From assembly GCF_008905045.1 (NCBI RefSeq), contig NZ_VWMY01000054.1, positions 23,476 to 81,231 of the forward strand: DNA of 57,756 bases, in the 5' to 3' direction. The DNA is from Streptomyces albicerus. GTDB taxonomy: Bacteria > Actinomycetota > Actinomycetes > Streptomycetales > Streptomycetaceae. Below are positions 18,312-26,029 of this stretch, in pieces. The notes beneath the pieces are model-generated. The model was given only the letters and a program-made list of their open reading frames with translations, searched no databases and had not been told where the DNA came from. Made by a program: the position numbers and the translations under genes. Within the stretch, counting starts at the first letter, position 1. Every line of letters begins with the position of its first letter.

Positions 18312-19178
18312 GTGAACGACGCACAAGGAGTACGAGGCGACGCGGTGACGTCGTACAAGAAGGCACCCACCCGCACCCTCACCGCCGGGGGAGTGACCTT
18401 CGCCTACCGCGACCTCGGGCCGAAGACCGGCGTCCCGGTGGTCTTCATCACCCACCTTGCCGCGGTCCTCGACAACTGGGACCCCCGGGTCGTCGACGGC
18501 ATCGCCGCCAGGCATCGCGTCATCACCTTCGACAACAGGGGCGTCGGCGCTTCCAGCGGCTCGACACCGAAGACCATCGAGGAGATGGCGAAGGATGCCG
18601 TCACCTTCATCCGGGGACTCGGGCTGGAGTATGTCGACATTCACGGCTTCTCGATGGGCGGCATGATCGCCCAGGTGATCGCGCAGGACGAACCGCAGCT
18701 CGTCCGCAAGCTGATCCTCACGGGCACCGGCCCCGCGGGCGGCGAGGGCATCAAGAACGTGAGCCGACTGTCCCATCTCGACACCGTCCGGGCCTTGTTC
18801 ACCCTCCAGGACCCGAAGCAGTTCCTCTTCTTCACCCGCACCGCGGGCGGGCGTCGAGCCGGAAAGCAGTTCCTGGCCCGTCTCAAGGAGCGCACCCACG
18901 ACCGGGACAAGGCGATCTCCCTCACGTCGTACTTCGCCCAACTCAAGGCCATCCACCGCTGGGGGCTCGCGCAGCCCCAGGACCTGTCCGTCATCCATCA
19001 GCCCGTGCTCGTCGCCAACGGCGCGAGTGACAGGATGGTGCCGACGAAGAACTCGTTCGACCTGGCCCGGCGACTGCCGAACGCCGACGTGGTCGTCTAC
19101 CCCGACGCCGGCCACGGAGGCATCTTCCAGTTCCACGAGCAGTTCGTGGCGGAAGCGCTCGACTTCCTTGAGCGGTAG
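18312..19178 (+). CDS. Alpha/beta hydrolase
   Basis: 288-residue hydrolase. It has a nucleophile elbow HGFSMGGM (Ser), an acid in ASDRMVP and the catalytic His in GHGG near the C-terminus. The oxyanion-loop HG of the family is altered here (VFITHLAAVLDNWDP). A GTG at 18,312 is preceded by AGAAGGG; an in-frame ATG at 18,294 is an alternative. It is followed tail-to-tail by the remnant of a TetR gene, so it may once have belonged to a regulator-hydrolase pair. Confidence 0.9.
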   Translation: MNDAQGVRGDAVTSYKKAPTRTLTAGGVTFAYRDLGPKTGVPVVFITHLAAVLDNWDPRVVDGIAARHRVITFDNRGVGASSGSTPKTIEEMAKDAVTFIRGLGLEYVDIHGFSMGGMIAQVIAQDEPQLVRKLILTGTGPAGGEGIKNVSRLSHLDTVRALFTLQDPKQFLFFTRTAGGRRAGKQFLARLKERTHDRDKAISLTSYFAQLKAIHRWGLAQPQDLSVIHQPVLVANGASDRMVPTKNSFDLARRLPNADVVVYPDAGHGGIFQFHEQFVAEALDFLER

Positions 19179-19184
19179 TGGCTG

Positions 19185-19505
19185 TCAGGGACGGGTGACG
19201 GGCGCCCTGATCGAGGACCTCGTCGGCGAACTTGCGGTCGGCGAGGGCGCGGGACAGTTGCAGCGTCCCCACCATCGTGGTGAAGGGCCCGATGGCCCTG
19301 CCGCGAGCGGACTGCGGATCCGCAGGCGCCAGTCGGGCGGCGATCTCTTCCACGATGGCTGTCGCGCCCTCGGTGTATGCCTGCTTGGTGACGTCCGTGC
19401 AGCGGCCGGTCTCGTCGAGCAGTGCGGCGGAGGGGCATCCGGCGCTGGGTTGGTCACGGTGCTCGGCGGACAGATAGCGACCCCAGGTGGGCCGTGGCGG
19501 CGGAT
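19185..19505 (-). pseudogene. TetR regulator remnant lacking its DNA-binding domain
   Basis: An open minus-strand frame encodes only the C-terminal half of a TetR protein: GCPSAALLDETGRC, then EEIAARLAPADPQSARGRAI and VGTLQLSRALADRKFADEVL. It aligns without gaps to the C-terminal half of the TetR at 17,153. Upstream the sequence changes to an unrelated promoter region, so the helix-turn-helix and start codon are gone. The original stop also seems lost. Confidence 0.75.
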
Positions 19506-19596
19506 GCTTCTCGTGCGCGGCTGGATCGAGTGGCCGATCGCGGCACCAATGGCTGAGTATCTATAAGTAAACTCAAACTCGGTTAGAATCACTCCC

Positions 19597-20106
19597 ATGG
19601 ATGCGTGGACCGAAGTTCTTCAAGACACCGGCATGGACCACCGACTCGATCGGGACACGTCCAACTGCTCGATCGCGCGGACTCTTGAGATCGTGGGCGA
19701 GAAGTGGACGATCCTGATCCTGCGTGAGGTGTGGTACGGCTCGTCCCGGTTCGGTGACTTCGAACGTGTCCTGGGCTGTCCTCGCAACCTTCTGGCGGCG
19801 CGGCTTCGGATGCTGGTGGAGGAAGGGATCCTGGCGACCGAGACGTACAAGGAGCCCGGTTCGCGGAGTCGGCCGAAGTATGTGATCACCCCTAAGGGCA
19901 TGGATCTGGTGCCGGCCGTGATGGGGCTGCTGCAGTGGGGTGACCGTTACCGCGCCGACCCGGAGGGGCCGGCGGTACTGGCTCGACACCGCGAGTGCGG
20001 CGCGCATGTCGACGTCCAGATTCGTTGCGAACGGGGCCACGCCGTGCAGGCGGAAGACATCGAGAGCGTTCCCGGCCCGGCATTTCGTATGAGGTCGCCC
20101 GAGTGA
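19597..20106 (+). CDS. HxlR-family transcriptional regulator
   Basis: 169-residue winged-helix regulator of the HxlR type. It has CSIARTLEIVGEKWTILILR (about residues 24-43), then FGDFERVLG and the wing residues RPKYVITPKG. A C-terminal extension ends with two Cys (RECGAHVDVQIRC) that might sense redox or metal. The ATG at 19,597 is used; a second in-frame ATG (MDHRLDRD, 12 codons later) is possible. It is convergent with the CGNR gene; the target is unknown. Confidence 0.9.
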   Translation: MDAWTEVLQDTGMDHRLDRDTSNCSIARTLEIVGEKWTILILREVWYGSSRFGDFERVLGCPRNLLAARLRMLVEEGILATETYKEPGSRSRPKYVITPKGMDLVPAVMGLLQWGDRYRADPEGPAVLARHRECGAHVDVQIRCERGHAVQAEDIESVPGPAFRMRSPE

Positions 20107-20122
20107 GCTGAGGACTCCTCCG

Positions 20123-20728
20123 TCAGCTTTCCGTGATCCGGCCGCTCTGTCGTGTACGCGCCTGATGGAGGCGGACCTTGGTGCGGTTTCCGCAGCGGGA
20201 CATGGAGCACCAGCGGCGGTTGCGGGCCGGGGAGCGGTCCAGGAAGCGCAGTGCGCAGCGGTCCGCGACGCAGACGCGTACGCGCCGGATCTCGGCGGAC
20301 AGGAGCAAGTCGACGGCGTCCTGGGCGATGAGCGCCAGCGCGAGTGTGGGGTCGGCGGCGAGGGTCGTGGTGCCGGCGGGCTCCAGGCGGTCGTGGATGA
20401 TGGCGAGTTGCAGGGCGGGTCTGGGGGCCGCCGCTGCCGATCGGTTGAGCAGCGTCACGTCGCCGGATGTGGGCAGTCGGCCGTCGGCGACCGCCAGTAC
20501 GGCCCGGTCGACGCTCTCGCGCAGCCGTCGGGCGGACATGACAACGGCTGACGTGGCGGGATCGGTGGTCTCCGGTGCGAGCAGAAGGGCCTCCCGGAGC
20601 CAGCCCATCAGGTCGTCCGGTCCCCGGAGTGTCTCCTCCGGAGTGGTTTTCCACCGGCTTCGGAGGGTGTTGGCGAAGTCCAGGCAGACCCGTCCGCCAT
20701 CCCAGATCCACATGTCGTCCGTTGCCAT
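20123..20728 (-). CDS. CGNR zinc-finger transcriptional regulator (ABATE domain)
   Basis: 201-residue regulator. Residues 1-150 are the stress-ligand ABATE-like domain (CLDFANTLRSRW). The C-terminal CGNR zinc finger shows Cys in CVADRCALRFLDRS and CSMSRCGNRTKVRLHQAR. It is divergent from an epoxide-hydrolase-like gene with a perfect 19-bp palindrome between them, so it probably regulates both. It starts with MATDDMWIWDGG. Confidence 0.9.
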   Translation of the reverse strand: MATDDMWIWDGGRVCLDFANTLRSRWKTTPEETLRGPDDLMGWLREALLLAPETTDPATSAVVMSARRLRESVDRAVLAVADGRLPTSGDVTLLNRSAAAAPRPALQLAIIHDRLEPAGTTTLAADPTLALALIAQDAVDLLLSAEIRRVRVCVADRCALRFLDRSPARNRRWCSMSRCGNRTKVRLHQARTRQSGRITES

Positions 20729-20750
20729 GTCTCCATTCTGCCCGCTAGCT

Positions 20751-20769
20751 TAACCGTCTAAGACGGTTA
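20751..20769. promoter_or_regulatory. Perfect palindromic operator
   Basis: TAACCGTCT-A-AGACGGTTA, a 19-bp perfect palindrome in the 64-base divergent promoter of the CGNR regulator and the hydrolase. The CGNR protein is the likely binder. Confidence 0.8.
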
Positions 20770-20792
20770 GCTCGTGTCAGGGAGGCGCATCC

Positions 20793-21665
20793 ATGGGACA
20801 GCCGACAGCGACGACCGGAGTGACGCAGGTGGACGGGGTCCGCCTGCACTACGTCCGAGCCGGGTCCGGACCTCTGCTCGTCCTGCTCCACGGCTGGCCG
20901 CAGACCTCCGACTGCTGGCGGCCGGTACTGGCGGATCTCGCCGCCGAGTACACGGTTGTGGCGCCGGACCTGCGCGGATACGGCCTGAGTGACAAGCCCA
21001 CCACTGGTTACGACAAGCGACGTATGGCCGCCGACATGGCAGGCCTCGTCGAGGCGCTCGGCTTCGAGCGGGCCATGGTCGTGGGCCACGACCGCGGCGC
21101 TCGCGTGGGGCACCGCTGGGCGCTGGACCGCCCGGACCAGGTGGAGCGGTTGGCCGTGCTCGACATCGTTCCCACCCGCGAGATGTTCCGCCGCCTGGAC
21201 GCCTCGCTCGCCTCCGGATACTGGCACTGGCTGTTCCACATGCAGCCCGATCTGCCCGAACGCTTGGTGGGGCACGACATCCGCGGGTATCTCGAGTACT
21301 TCTTCGAGCGGTGGAGCTACAACCGCCACGGACTCACAGCCGACGCGGTCGACGGCTACGTCCGTGCGTTCTCCCGCCCGGGCGCCCTGCGTGCGAGCCT
21401 CGACGACTACCGCGCCATGGAGGAGGACACCGCGCTCGACGACATCGACGCCGCCGAAGGCCGCCGCCTCACCATGCCGCTGCTGGCGCTGTGGGGTTCC
21501 GTGGGGCTGCCTGCCCGCCTGCCGACACTGGAGATCTGGCGTGGCTACGCGGACGATGTAACCGGTGCCGAGATCCCGGAGTGCGGCCACTTCATCCCGG
21601 AGGAGCAACCGGAGGCGCTGTTGGCGCATCTGCGGCCTTTCCTGGCCGGCAAGACGAGTCGGTGA
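20793..21665 (+). CDS. Alpha/beta hydrolase, epoxide hydrolase / haloacetate dehalogenase type
   Basis: 290-residue hydrolase with HGWPQTSDCW (oxyanion loop), DLRGYGLSDKP and an Asp nucleophile D100 in VGHDRGARVG. The C-terminal catalytic His is in PECGHFIPEEQP. An Asp nucleophile followed by RGAR is typical of epoxide hydrolases and fluoroacetate dehalogenases rather than esterases. It is controlled through the palindrome shared with the CGNR regulator. A GGGAGG ribosome site precedes the ATG. Confidence 0.92.
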   Translation: MGQPTATTGVTQVDGVRLHYVRAGSGPLLVLLHGWPQTSDCWRPVLADLAAEYTVVAPDLRGYGLSDKPTTGYDKRRMAADMAGLVEALGFERAMVVGHDRGARVGHRWALDRPDQVERLAVLDIVPTREMFRRLDASLASGYWHWLFHMQPDLPERLVGHDIRGYLEYFFERWSYNRHGLTADAVDGYVRAFSRPGALRASLDDYRAMEEDTALDDIDAAEGRRLTMPLLALWGSVGLPARLPTLEIWRGYADDVTGAEIPECGHFIPEEQPEALLAHLRPFLAGKTSR

Positions 21666-21705
21666 GCCGGTGAGCCGATGAGCCCCCCACGGTGACGGAA
21701 ACGGT

Positions 21706-21739
21706 GCCCCTCGGTCGGTCGAGCGTCGGCCCGAGGGGC
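21706..21739 (+). terminator. Hairpin terminator
   Basis: Stem GCCCCTCGG / CCGAGGGGC with a 16-base loop, 40 bases after the hydrolase stop. Confidence 0.65.
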
Positions 21740-21831
21740 GCGCTGTTCGGGGGGGCGCCGTCCGAGAGGCCATCGACCACGGTGTGATGACCCCGCGCGG
21801 CGAACGAGCCTGGAAGGCAGGACATGCTGCT

Positions 21832-21869
21832 GAGGGGCGGCCCTGCCGTAACCGGCTGGGCCGCCCCTC
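21832..21869 (-). terminator. Hairpin terminator, probably of the SDR gene
   Basis: Stem GAGGGGCGGCC / GGCCGCCCCTC with a 16-base loop, 39 bases beyond the stop of the minus-strand SDR gene. It could act in both directions. Confidence 0.7.
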
Positions 21870-21908
21870 GGTCCGGGTCTCAGATGCGGATTCCTGGGCG
21901 GTCGGCCC

Positions 21909-22607
21909 TCAGGGGAGCTGCGGGTAGAGCACGGAGACGCCTCCGGCCAGTGCGGCCTGCGCCTGGCGGGCGGCGTTGTCCGCGAGGATCTCGTAGGCGT
22001 CGGCGGCGATGCCGTCGATGGCGATCCGCGCGATGTCGGCGGGGTCGGACTTGGCCGCGTCGACGGCCCGGACCATGTCGGTGTCCATGAAGCCGACGTG
22101 CAGGCCGGCCACTCGGATGCCCTGGTCGGCGAGTTGCAGGCGCAGGGCGTTGGTCAGCGACCACTCCGCGGACTTGGCGGCGGAGTAGGCGCCGAATTCC
22201 GGGAAGCTGACCCAGGACAGGCCGGACAGGACGTTCAGGATCGCCCCGCCGCCGTTGGCCGCGATCTGGGGTGCGAAGGCGCGGGCCACCGAGAGGGTGC
22301 CGAAGTAGTGGGTGTCCATCTCCAGGCGGACGTCGTCCAGGTCGGCGGCCAAGAGGTCGGCGCCGGTGGATGACCCCGCGTTGTTGACCAGGAGCGTCAC
22401 GTCGCCCGTGGCCTTGGCTGCGGCCGCGACGGAGGCGGGATCGGTGATGTCGAGCGCGATCGGCCTGACGCCGGGCAGGTCGATCTGGTCGGGGTTGCGG
22501 GCGCCGGCGTAGACGGTGGCGCCGCGGCTGAGCAGCTCGGCGGCGAGGGCCCGGCCGAAGCCCCGATTGGCTCCGGTGACAAGGGCGGTGCTGGCAGTGA
22601 GGTCCAT
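21909..22607 (-). CDS. Short-chain dehydrogenase/reductase (SDR)
   Basis: 232-residue SDR with cofactor motif TGANRGFG, NNAG, and the catalytic pair in YSAAKSA. The usual catalytic Ser is in SGLSWVS. It starts MDLTASTALVTG. A perfect palindrome lies 27 bases upstream of the start, and an HxlR regulator is 450 bases away with ligase remnants between them, so control by that regulator is plausible but unproven. Confidence 0.92.
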   Translation of the reverse strand: MDLTASTALVTGANRGFGRALAAELLSRGATVYAGARNPDQIDLPGVRPIALDITDPASVAAAAKATGDVTLLVNNAGSSTGADLLAADLDDVRLEMDTHYFGTLSVARAFAPQIAANGGGAILNVLSGLSWVSFPEFGAYSAAKSAEWSLTNALRLQLADQGIRVAGLHVGFMDTDMVRAVDAAKSDPADIARIAIDGIAADAYEILADNAARQAQAALAGGVSVLYPQLP

Positions 22608-22633
22608 GGGGGGTCCTGGTGAAGTGGATTATT

Positions 22634-22651
22634 GAATTACGGTCGTAATTC
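22634..22651. promoter_or_regulatory. Perfect 18-bp palindrome upstream of SDR
   Basis: GAATTACG-GT-CGTAATTC sits just upstream of the SDR start at 22,607, in an A/T-rich stretch that should hold the promoter. A repressor binding site is likely; the regulator is not identified. Confidence 0.75.
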
Positions 22652-22736
22652 TAAACAGGAAGAGTCGATGAGCGCAAGCGCACTGTGCGGAGAGGGTGCG
22701 CCCGCCCCAGGCGCGGCGACCGTGCCCACGACCAAC

Positions 22737-22775
22737 GCGAAAGGGCCTGCCGTATGCACGGCAGACCCCTTTCGC
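22737..22775 (-). terminator. Long hairpin terminator
   Basis: Interrupted stem GCGAAAGGG...CTGCCGT / ACGGCAG...CCCTTTCGC with loop ATGC. It lies 30 bases beyond the stop of the acyl-CoA ligase remnant, as expected for that gene's own terminator. Confidence 0.75.
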
Positions 22776-22804
22776 GGTCCATCGGGTGCTGTCGAGGCCC
22801 TCCC

Positions 22805-23017
22805 TCACCGTTTCGCGGTAGCGGCGCTTGCCCCCGGCGAGGGCGCTTGTAGCCGGTAAGGCTGCGCGGGTACGCCGATCACGGCGGCCTCGAGCACCGA
22901 CGGGTCGCCCGCGAGAACGTCCTCGATCTCCTTGGGGTAGATGTTCTCCCCGCCACGGATGATCATGTCCTTCGAGCGCCCGATCGGGGTCGGACAGCCC
23001 TCGGCGTCGAGGTGGCC
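22805..23017 (-). pseudogene. C-terminal fragment of an acyl-CoA/AMP-dependent ligase
   Basis: An uninterrupted frame of about 70 codons encodes the ligase tail: GHLDAEGC, then GRSKDMIIRGGENIYPKEIE and VLEAAVIGVP. RGGENIYP-EIE is the A10-region signature of long-chain or medium-chain acyl-CoA synthetases. The sequence breaks from the family soon after VIGVP, so the final helical part with the catalytic Lys is replaced, and everything N-terminal is gone. It lies head-to-head with the HxlR gene. Confidence 0.8.
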
Positions 23018-23059
23018 CGCATCGCCTGTTCACGCCTGGACGAACCTATGCTGGCTGTC

Positions 23060-23557
23060 ATGAGGCGGACATCCTTTGCTCAGTGGCCCTGCTCGATCGC
23101 GCGGACCATGGACCTGCTCGGGGACTGGTGGACGCCGTTGGTGCTGCGTGAGGCGTTCTACGGGATCCGGCGGTTCGACGCGTTCCAGGAGTCGCTGGGG
23201 ATCGCCCGCAACACCCTGACCGACCGGCTGCGCCGGCTGGTGGACGAGGGGCTGCTGGAGAAGCGGCCGTACCAGACGGAGCCGGTTCGGTACGACTACG
23301 TGCTCACCGAGAAGGGGCGCGACTTCTACGACGTACTGCTGGTCATGAACCGGTGGGGGGACCGCTGGCTCGCAGGTGAAGCGGGCCCGCCGGTGGCCAT
23401 GCACCACGACACGTGCGGGCAGGAGACCCATGCCGAGGTGGTGTGCGCCGCCTGCGGCGAGCCGATGACGGCGGACAACACCCGCCCCCGGGTGGGTCCC
23501 GGCTATCCGCCGCATTTGGCCGAACGGCCGGATGTGCGGGAGCGATTCGCGGGCTGA
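23060..23557 (+). CDS. HxlR-family transcriptional regulator
   Basis: 165-residue winged-helix protein. It has CSIARTMDLLGDWWTPLVLR near the start, then FDAFQESLGIARNTLTDRL as recognition region and the wing VRYDYVLTEKG. The C-terminal tail contains a possible zinc ribbon (CGQETHAEVVCAACGEP). MRRTSFAQWP at 23,060 is the family-like start; 23,048 and 23,012 are in-frame alternatives. Its upstream DNA overlaps the ligase remnant, so the gene probably once faced an intact ligase gene. Confidence 0.9.
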   Translation: MRRTSFAQWPCSIARTMDLLGDWWTPLVLREAFYGIRRFDAFQESLGIARNTLTDRLRRLVDEGLLEKRPYQTEPVRYDYVLTEKGRDFYDVLLVMNRWGDRWLAGEAGPPVAMHHDTCGQETHAEVVCAACGEPMTADNTRPRVGPGYPPHLAERPDVRERFAG

Positions 23558-23672
23558 CCCGGTAGTTCCGCGGGGCCTGTGTCTGTTCCCTTGACAGGAG
23601 AGTCTATCTACGCAACTTTACTGGTCGGGTGCCGGATTGAGGTTCTCGGACGGGTAGGGAGGCCACAGGATC

Positions 23673-24206
23673 GTGGAGTGGACGGGTGCGCGCTATGCGG
23701 ACAAGCCGACGGTTGAGGTCCACACCTGGATTGCCGCCCCGCCGACACAAGTGTGGACGCTGGTGGCCGACATCGAGCTGATGCCGCGTCTGAGCGCCGA
23801 GCTGCAGTCGGTGGAATGGCTGGATGGCGCGAGCTCCCCTGCACTGGGGGCCCGGTTCATCGGTCGGAGCAAGCACGAGTCGTTCGGGGAATGGGCCACC
23901 ACATCTCACATCGTGGAGTGCGAGCCGCCGAGGGTGTTCGCCTGGGCGGTCGAGGACCCCGAACACCCCACGGCCGTCTGGCGGTTCACTCTCGAGCCGC
24001 AGGACGGCGGCACTCTGCTGCGGGAATGGATGCAGATGGGGCCGGCCCGCTCGGGCCTCTCCTTCGCCATCGATCGCATGCCGGAGAAGGAGCAGAAGAT
24101 CGTCTTCGTACGCATGCGGGAGTTCGAGGCCAACATGACCGTCACCCTCGAAGAGATCAAGAAACTGGCCGAGAGGTCCCGGACCTCGGGCGAGGCGAGT
24201 CTCTGA
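23673..24206 (+). CDS. SRPBCC family protein (polyketide cyclase-like)
   Basis: 177-residue START/SRPBCC-fold protein (VHTWIAAPPTQVWTLVADIE, then WATTSHIVECEPPRVFAWAV). Such proteins bind hydrophobic ligands in a deep pocket and act as cyclases or lipid-binding proteins. The GTG start at 23,673 follows GGGAGG. Its stop overlaps the start of the F420-dependent oxidoreductase (TGATG), so the two are translationally coupled and probably act on the same compound. Confidence 0.88.
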   Translation: MEWTGARYADKPTVEVHTWIAAPPTQVWTLVADIELMPRLSAELQSVEWLDGASSPALGARFIGRSKHESFGEWATTSHIVECEPPRVFAWAVEDPEHPTAVWRFTLEPQDGGTLLREWMQMGPARSGLSFAIDRMPEKEQKIVFVRMREFEANMTVTLEEIKKLAERSRTSGEASL

Positions 24207-25267
24207 TGCGTACCTCCACCACGATCGAAGCCTCCGGGGGCGACTGGCGGGAGATCGTCGACTACGTCACCGAGGCGGAGAAACTCGGCCTGGACATCTG
24301 CTGGGTCGCGGAGGCCTGGGGCTCGGAGGCACCGTCACCGTTGGGCTATCTCGCCGCGAAGACCGAGCGCATGCTGCTCGGCTCCGGGATCATCCAGCTC
24401 GGCACCCGCACCGCCATGGCCATCGCCCGCGCCGCGATCACGCTGTCGCAGATTTCCGAGGGGCGCTTCCTTCTGGGGCTCGGCCCCTCCGGACCGCAGG
24501 TGATCGAGGGGCTGCACGGTGTGCCGTTCTCCCGGCCGTTGTCGCGGATGCGCGAGACCGTCGACATCGTGCGACAGGCCGCCACGGGGGAGAAGGTCTC
24601 CTACACCGGGCGGGAGTTCCAGCTCCCGCTGCCGGGCGGGGAGGCGAAGCCCATGCGCCTGTCCATGCGCGCCGAGTACGACATCCCCGTATACCTGGCC
24701 ACCCTTTCGCCGAAGATGCTGCACCTGACCGGCGAGATCGCCGACGGTTGGCTGGGTACCAGCTTCGTTCCGGAGGGCGCCAAGGAGGCGTACTTCGACC
24801 ACCTGGACCAGGGGTTGGCCGCCGCCGGTCGGAAGCGCGCAGACTTGGACATCTGTCAGGGCGCCGAGGTCGCCTTCGCCGACGACGAGGACGCGCTGCG
24901 CGCGATGGTGGCCGGGCGCAAGAAGGAGCTGGCCTTCAGCCTGGGCGGCATGGGCTCCGCGACCACTAACTTCTACAACAACGCCTACAGTCGCCAGGGT
25001 TGGGCCGAGGTGGCGGCCGAGGTCCGGACCCGCTGGCAGGCCGGGGACCGGGATGGCGCGGCCGGCCTGGTCACCGACGAGATGGTGCTGGCGACCACGC
25101 TGATCGGAACCGAGGACATGGTGCGCGAGCGGCTGCGCGTGTGGCGCGATGCCGGTGTCGACACCGTTCGTCTCTATCCCGCCGGCGAGACCCTCGATGC
25201 CCGACTCGCCACCCTGGGCCGGGCCATCGAGCTGGTCCGCGACATCGAGGAAGAGGCTGCACGGTAG
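24206..25267 (+). CDS. LLM-class F420-dependent oxidoreductase
   Basis: 353-residue luciferase-like monooxygenase-fold enzyme. It has WVAEAWGSEAPSPLGYLA, LGTRTAMAIARAAITLSQIS and GRFLLGLGPSGPQVIEG, the typical F420-binding arrangement of the LLM group. The ATG overlaps the previous stop by one base. It probably oxidises or reduces a small molecule handled by the coupled SRPBCC protein. F420 rather than FMN as cofactor is inferred from the family in actinobacteria. Confidence 0.9.
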   Translation: MRTSTTIEASGGDWREIVDYVTEAEKLGLDICWVAEAWGSEAPSPLGYLAAKTERMLLGSGIIQLGTRTAMAIARAAITLSQISEGRFLLGLGPSGPQVIEGLHGVPFSRPLSRMRETVDIVRQAATGEKVSYTGREFQLPLPGGEAKPMRLSMRAEYDIPVYLATLSPKMLHLTGEIADGWLGTSFVPEGAKEAYFDHLDQGLAAAGRKRADLDICQGAEVAFADDEDALRAMVAGRKKELAFSLGGMGSATTNFYNNAYSRQGWAEVAAEVRTRWQAGDRDGAAGLVTDEMVLATTLIGTEDMVRERLRVWRDAGVDTVRLYPAGETLDARLATLGRAIELVRDIEEEAAR

Positions 25268-25329
25268 CGACAGGTCGTGGCGGCCGAGGCACGTCGCCAT
25301 GTGCCGACGCCGGACGCCGGGCCCCGGTC

Positions 25330-25616
25330 CAGGTCGACCGGGCGCTGACGCCGTCGGCCGCCAGGCCCGACATCAGCAGGGTGATCGCATGGAACGTCCG
25401 GGTCAGGGCGTCCTTCCGGTCCGCCGCGGCGGCGATGATCTGGTTGCCCTCGCACAGGCCGGCCAACAGCAACCAGGCGACAGTGGCGACGGGGACGTCC
25501 GGTCGCAGTTCACCGCGTTCGGCCAGAACGGTCAGCAGCCGTTCGATCGGAGGCTGGGCGACGGTGTCGTTGATGTGCCGGTACTGCGCTCCCAGGACCG
25601 AGGGTGCCTGGGCCAT
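25330..25616 (-). pseudogene. TetR regulator remnant, C-terminal part
   Basis: A minus-strand frame encodes a TetR ligand-domain tail (LGAQYRHINDTVAQPPIERL, AWLLLAGLCEGNQIIAAAAD, AITLLMSGLAADG). No helix-turn-helix region precedes it: upstream a stop follows in the same frame and the sequence is unrelated. The gene is therefore headless. It sits at the left edge of the decayed block. Confidence 0.65.
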
Positions 25617-26029
25617 CAGCTGTCAGCGCAGGGGGTCGTCGATGGTTCGCCCGGGGCCCGATGGCCGTTGCCTGGTGTCAGCCGGATGCGTCCGCAAGCC
25701 CGGTGCGCACGGCCCGGTTGCCGCCTTCGGCCCCGGCACCCTCAGGCTCGGTGCCGCCGAGGCCGGAGTACACGAAGTCGACGGGGCGTCGGCCCGCCGT
25801 CGATGATGGCTGAGCGGGCATAGATCACGGCGCCGGGGCGCTGAAGCGGACGTCCGGGGAACCGGGCCGAGGTGGTGAACCATATGGGCGCCTCCCTCGT
25901 CCTCCACCGGCTCCCTTGCGGCGGGCGGTGGCGGATGCCGCCGCTGTCGAGTTGATGAACAGGTTGTTCGATCGGGAGCGAGCCGGTCCCTCGCGGGAGC
26001 CGGCCGCCCCAGTGGAAAGGAAGCAGTCC
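25617..26029. other. Decayed region before lpdA
   Basis: 413 bases without an intact gene. Minus-strand frames give fragments such as AVIYARSAIIDGG and FVYSGLGGTEPEG that look like protein sequence but could not be assigned. The last 20 bases hold the GGAAAGGA ribosome site of the next gene. Confidence 0.35.
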
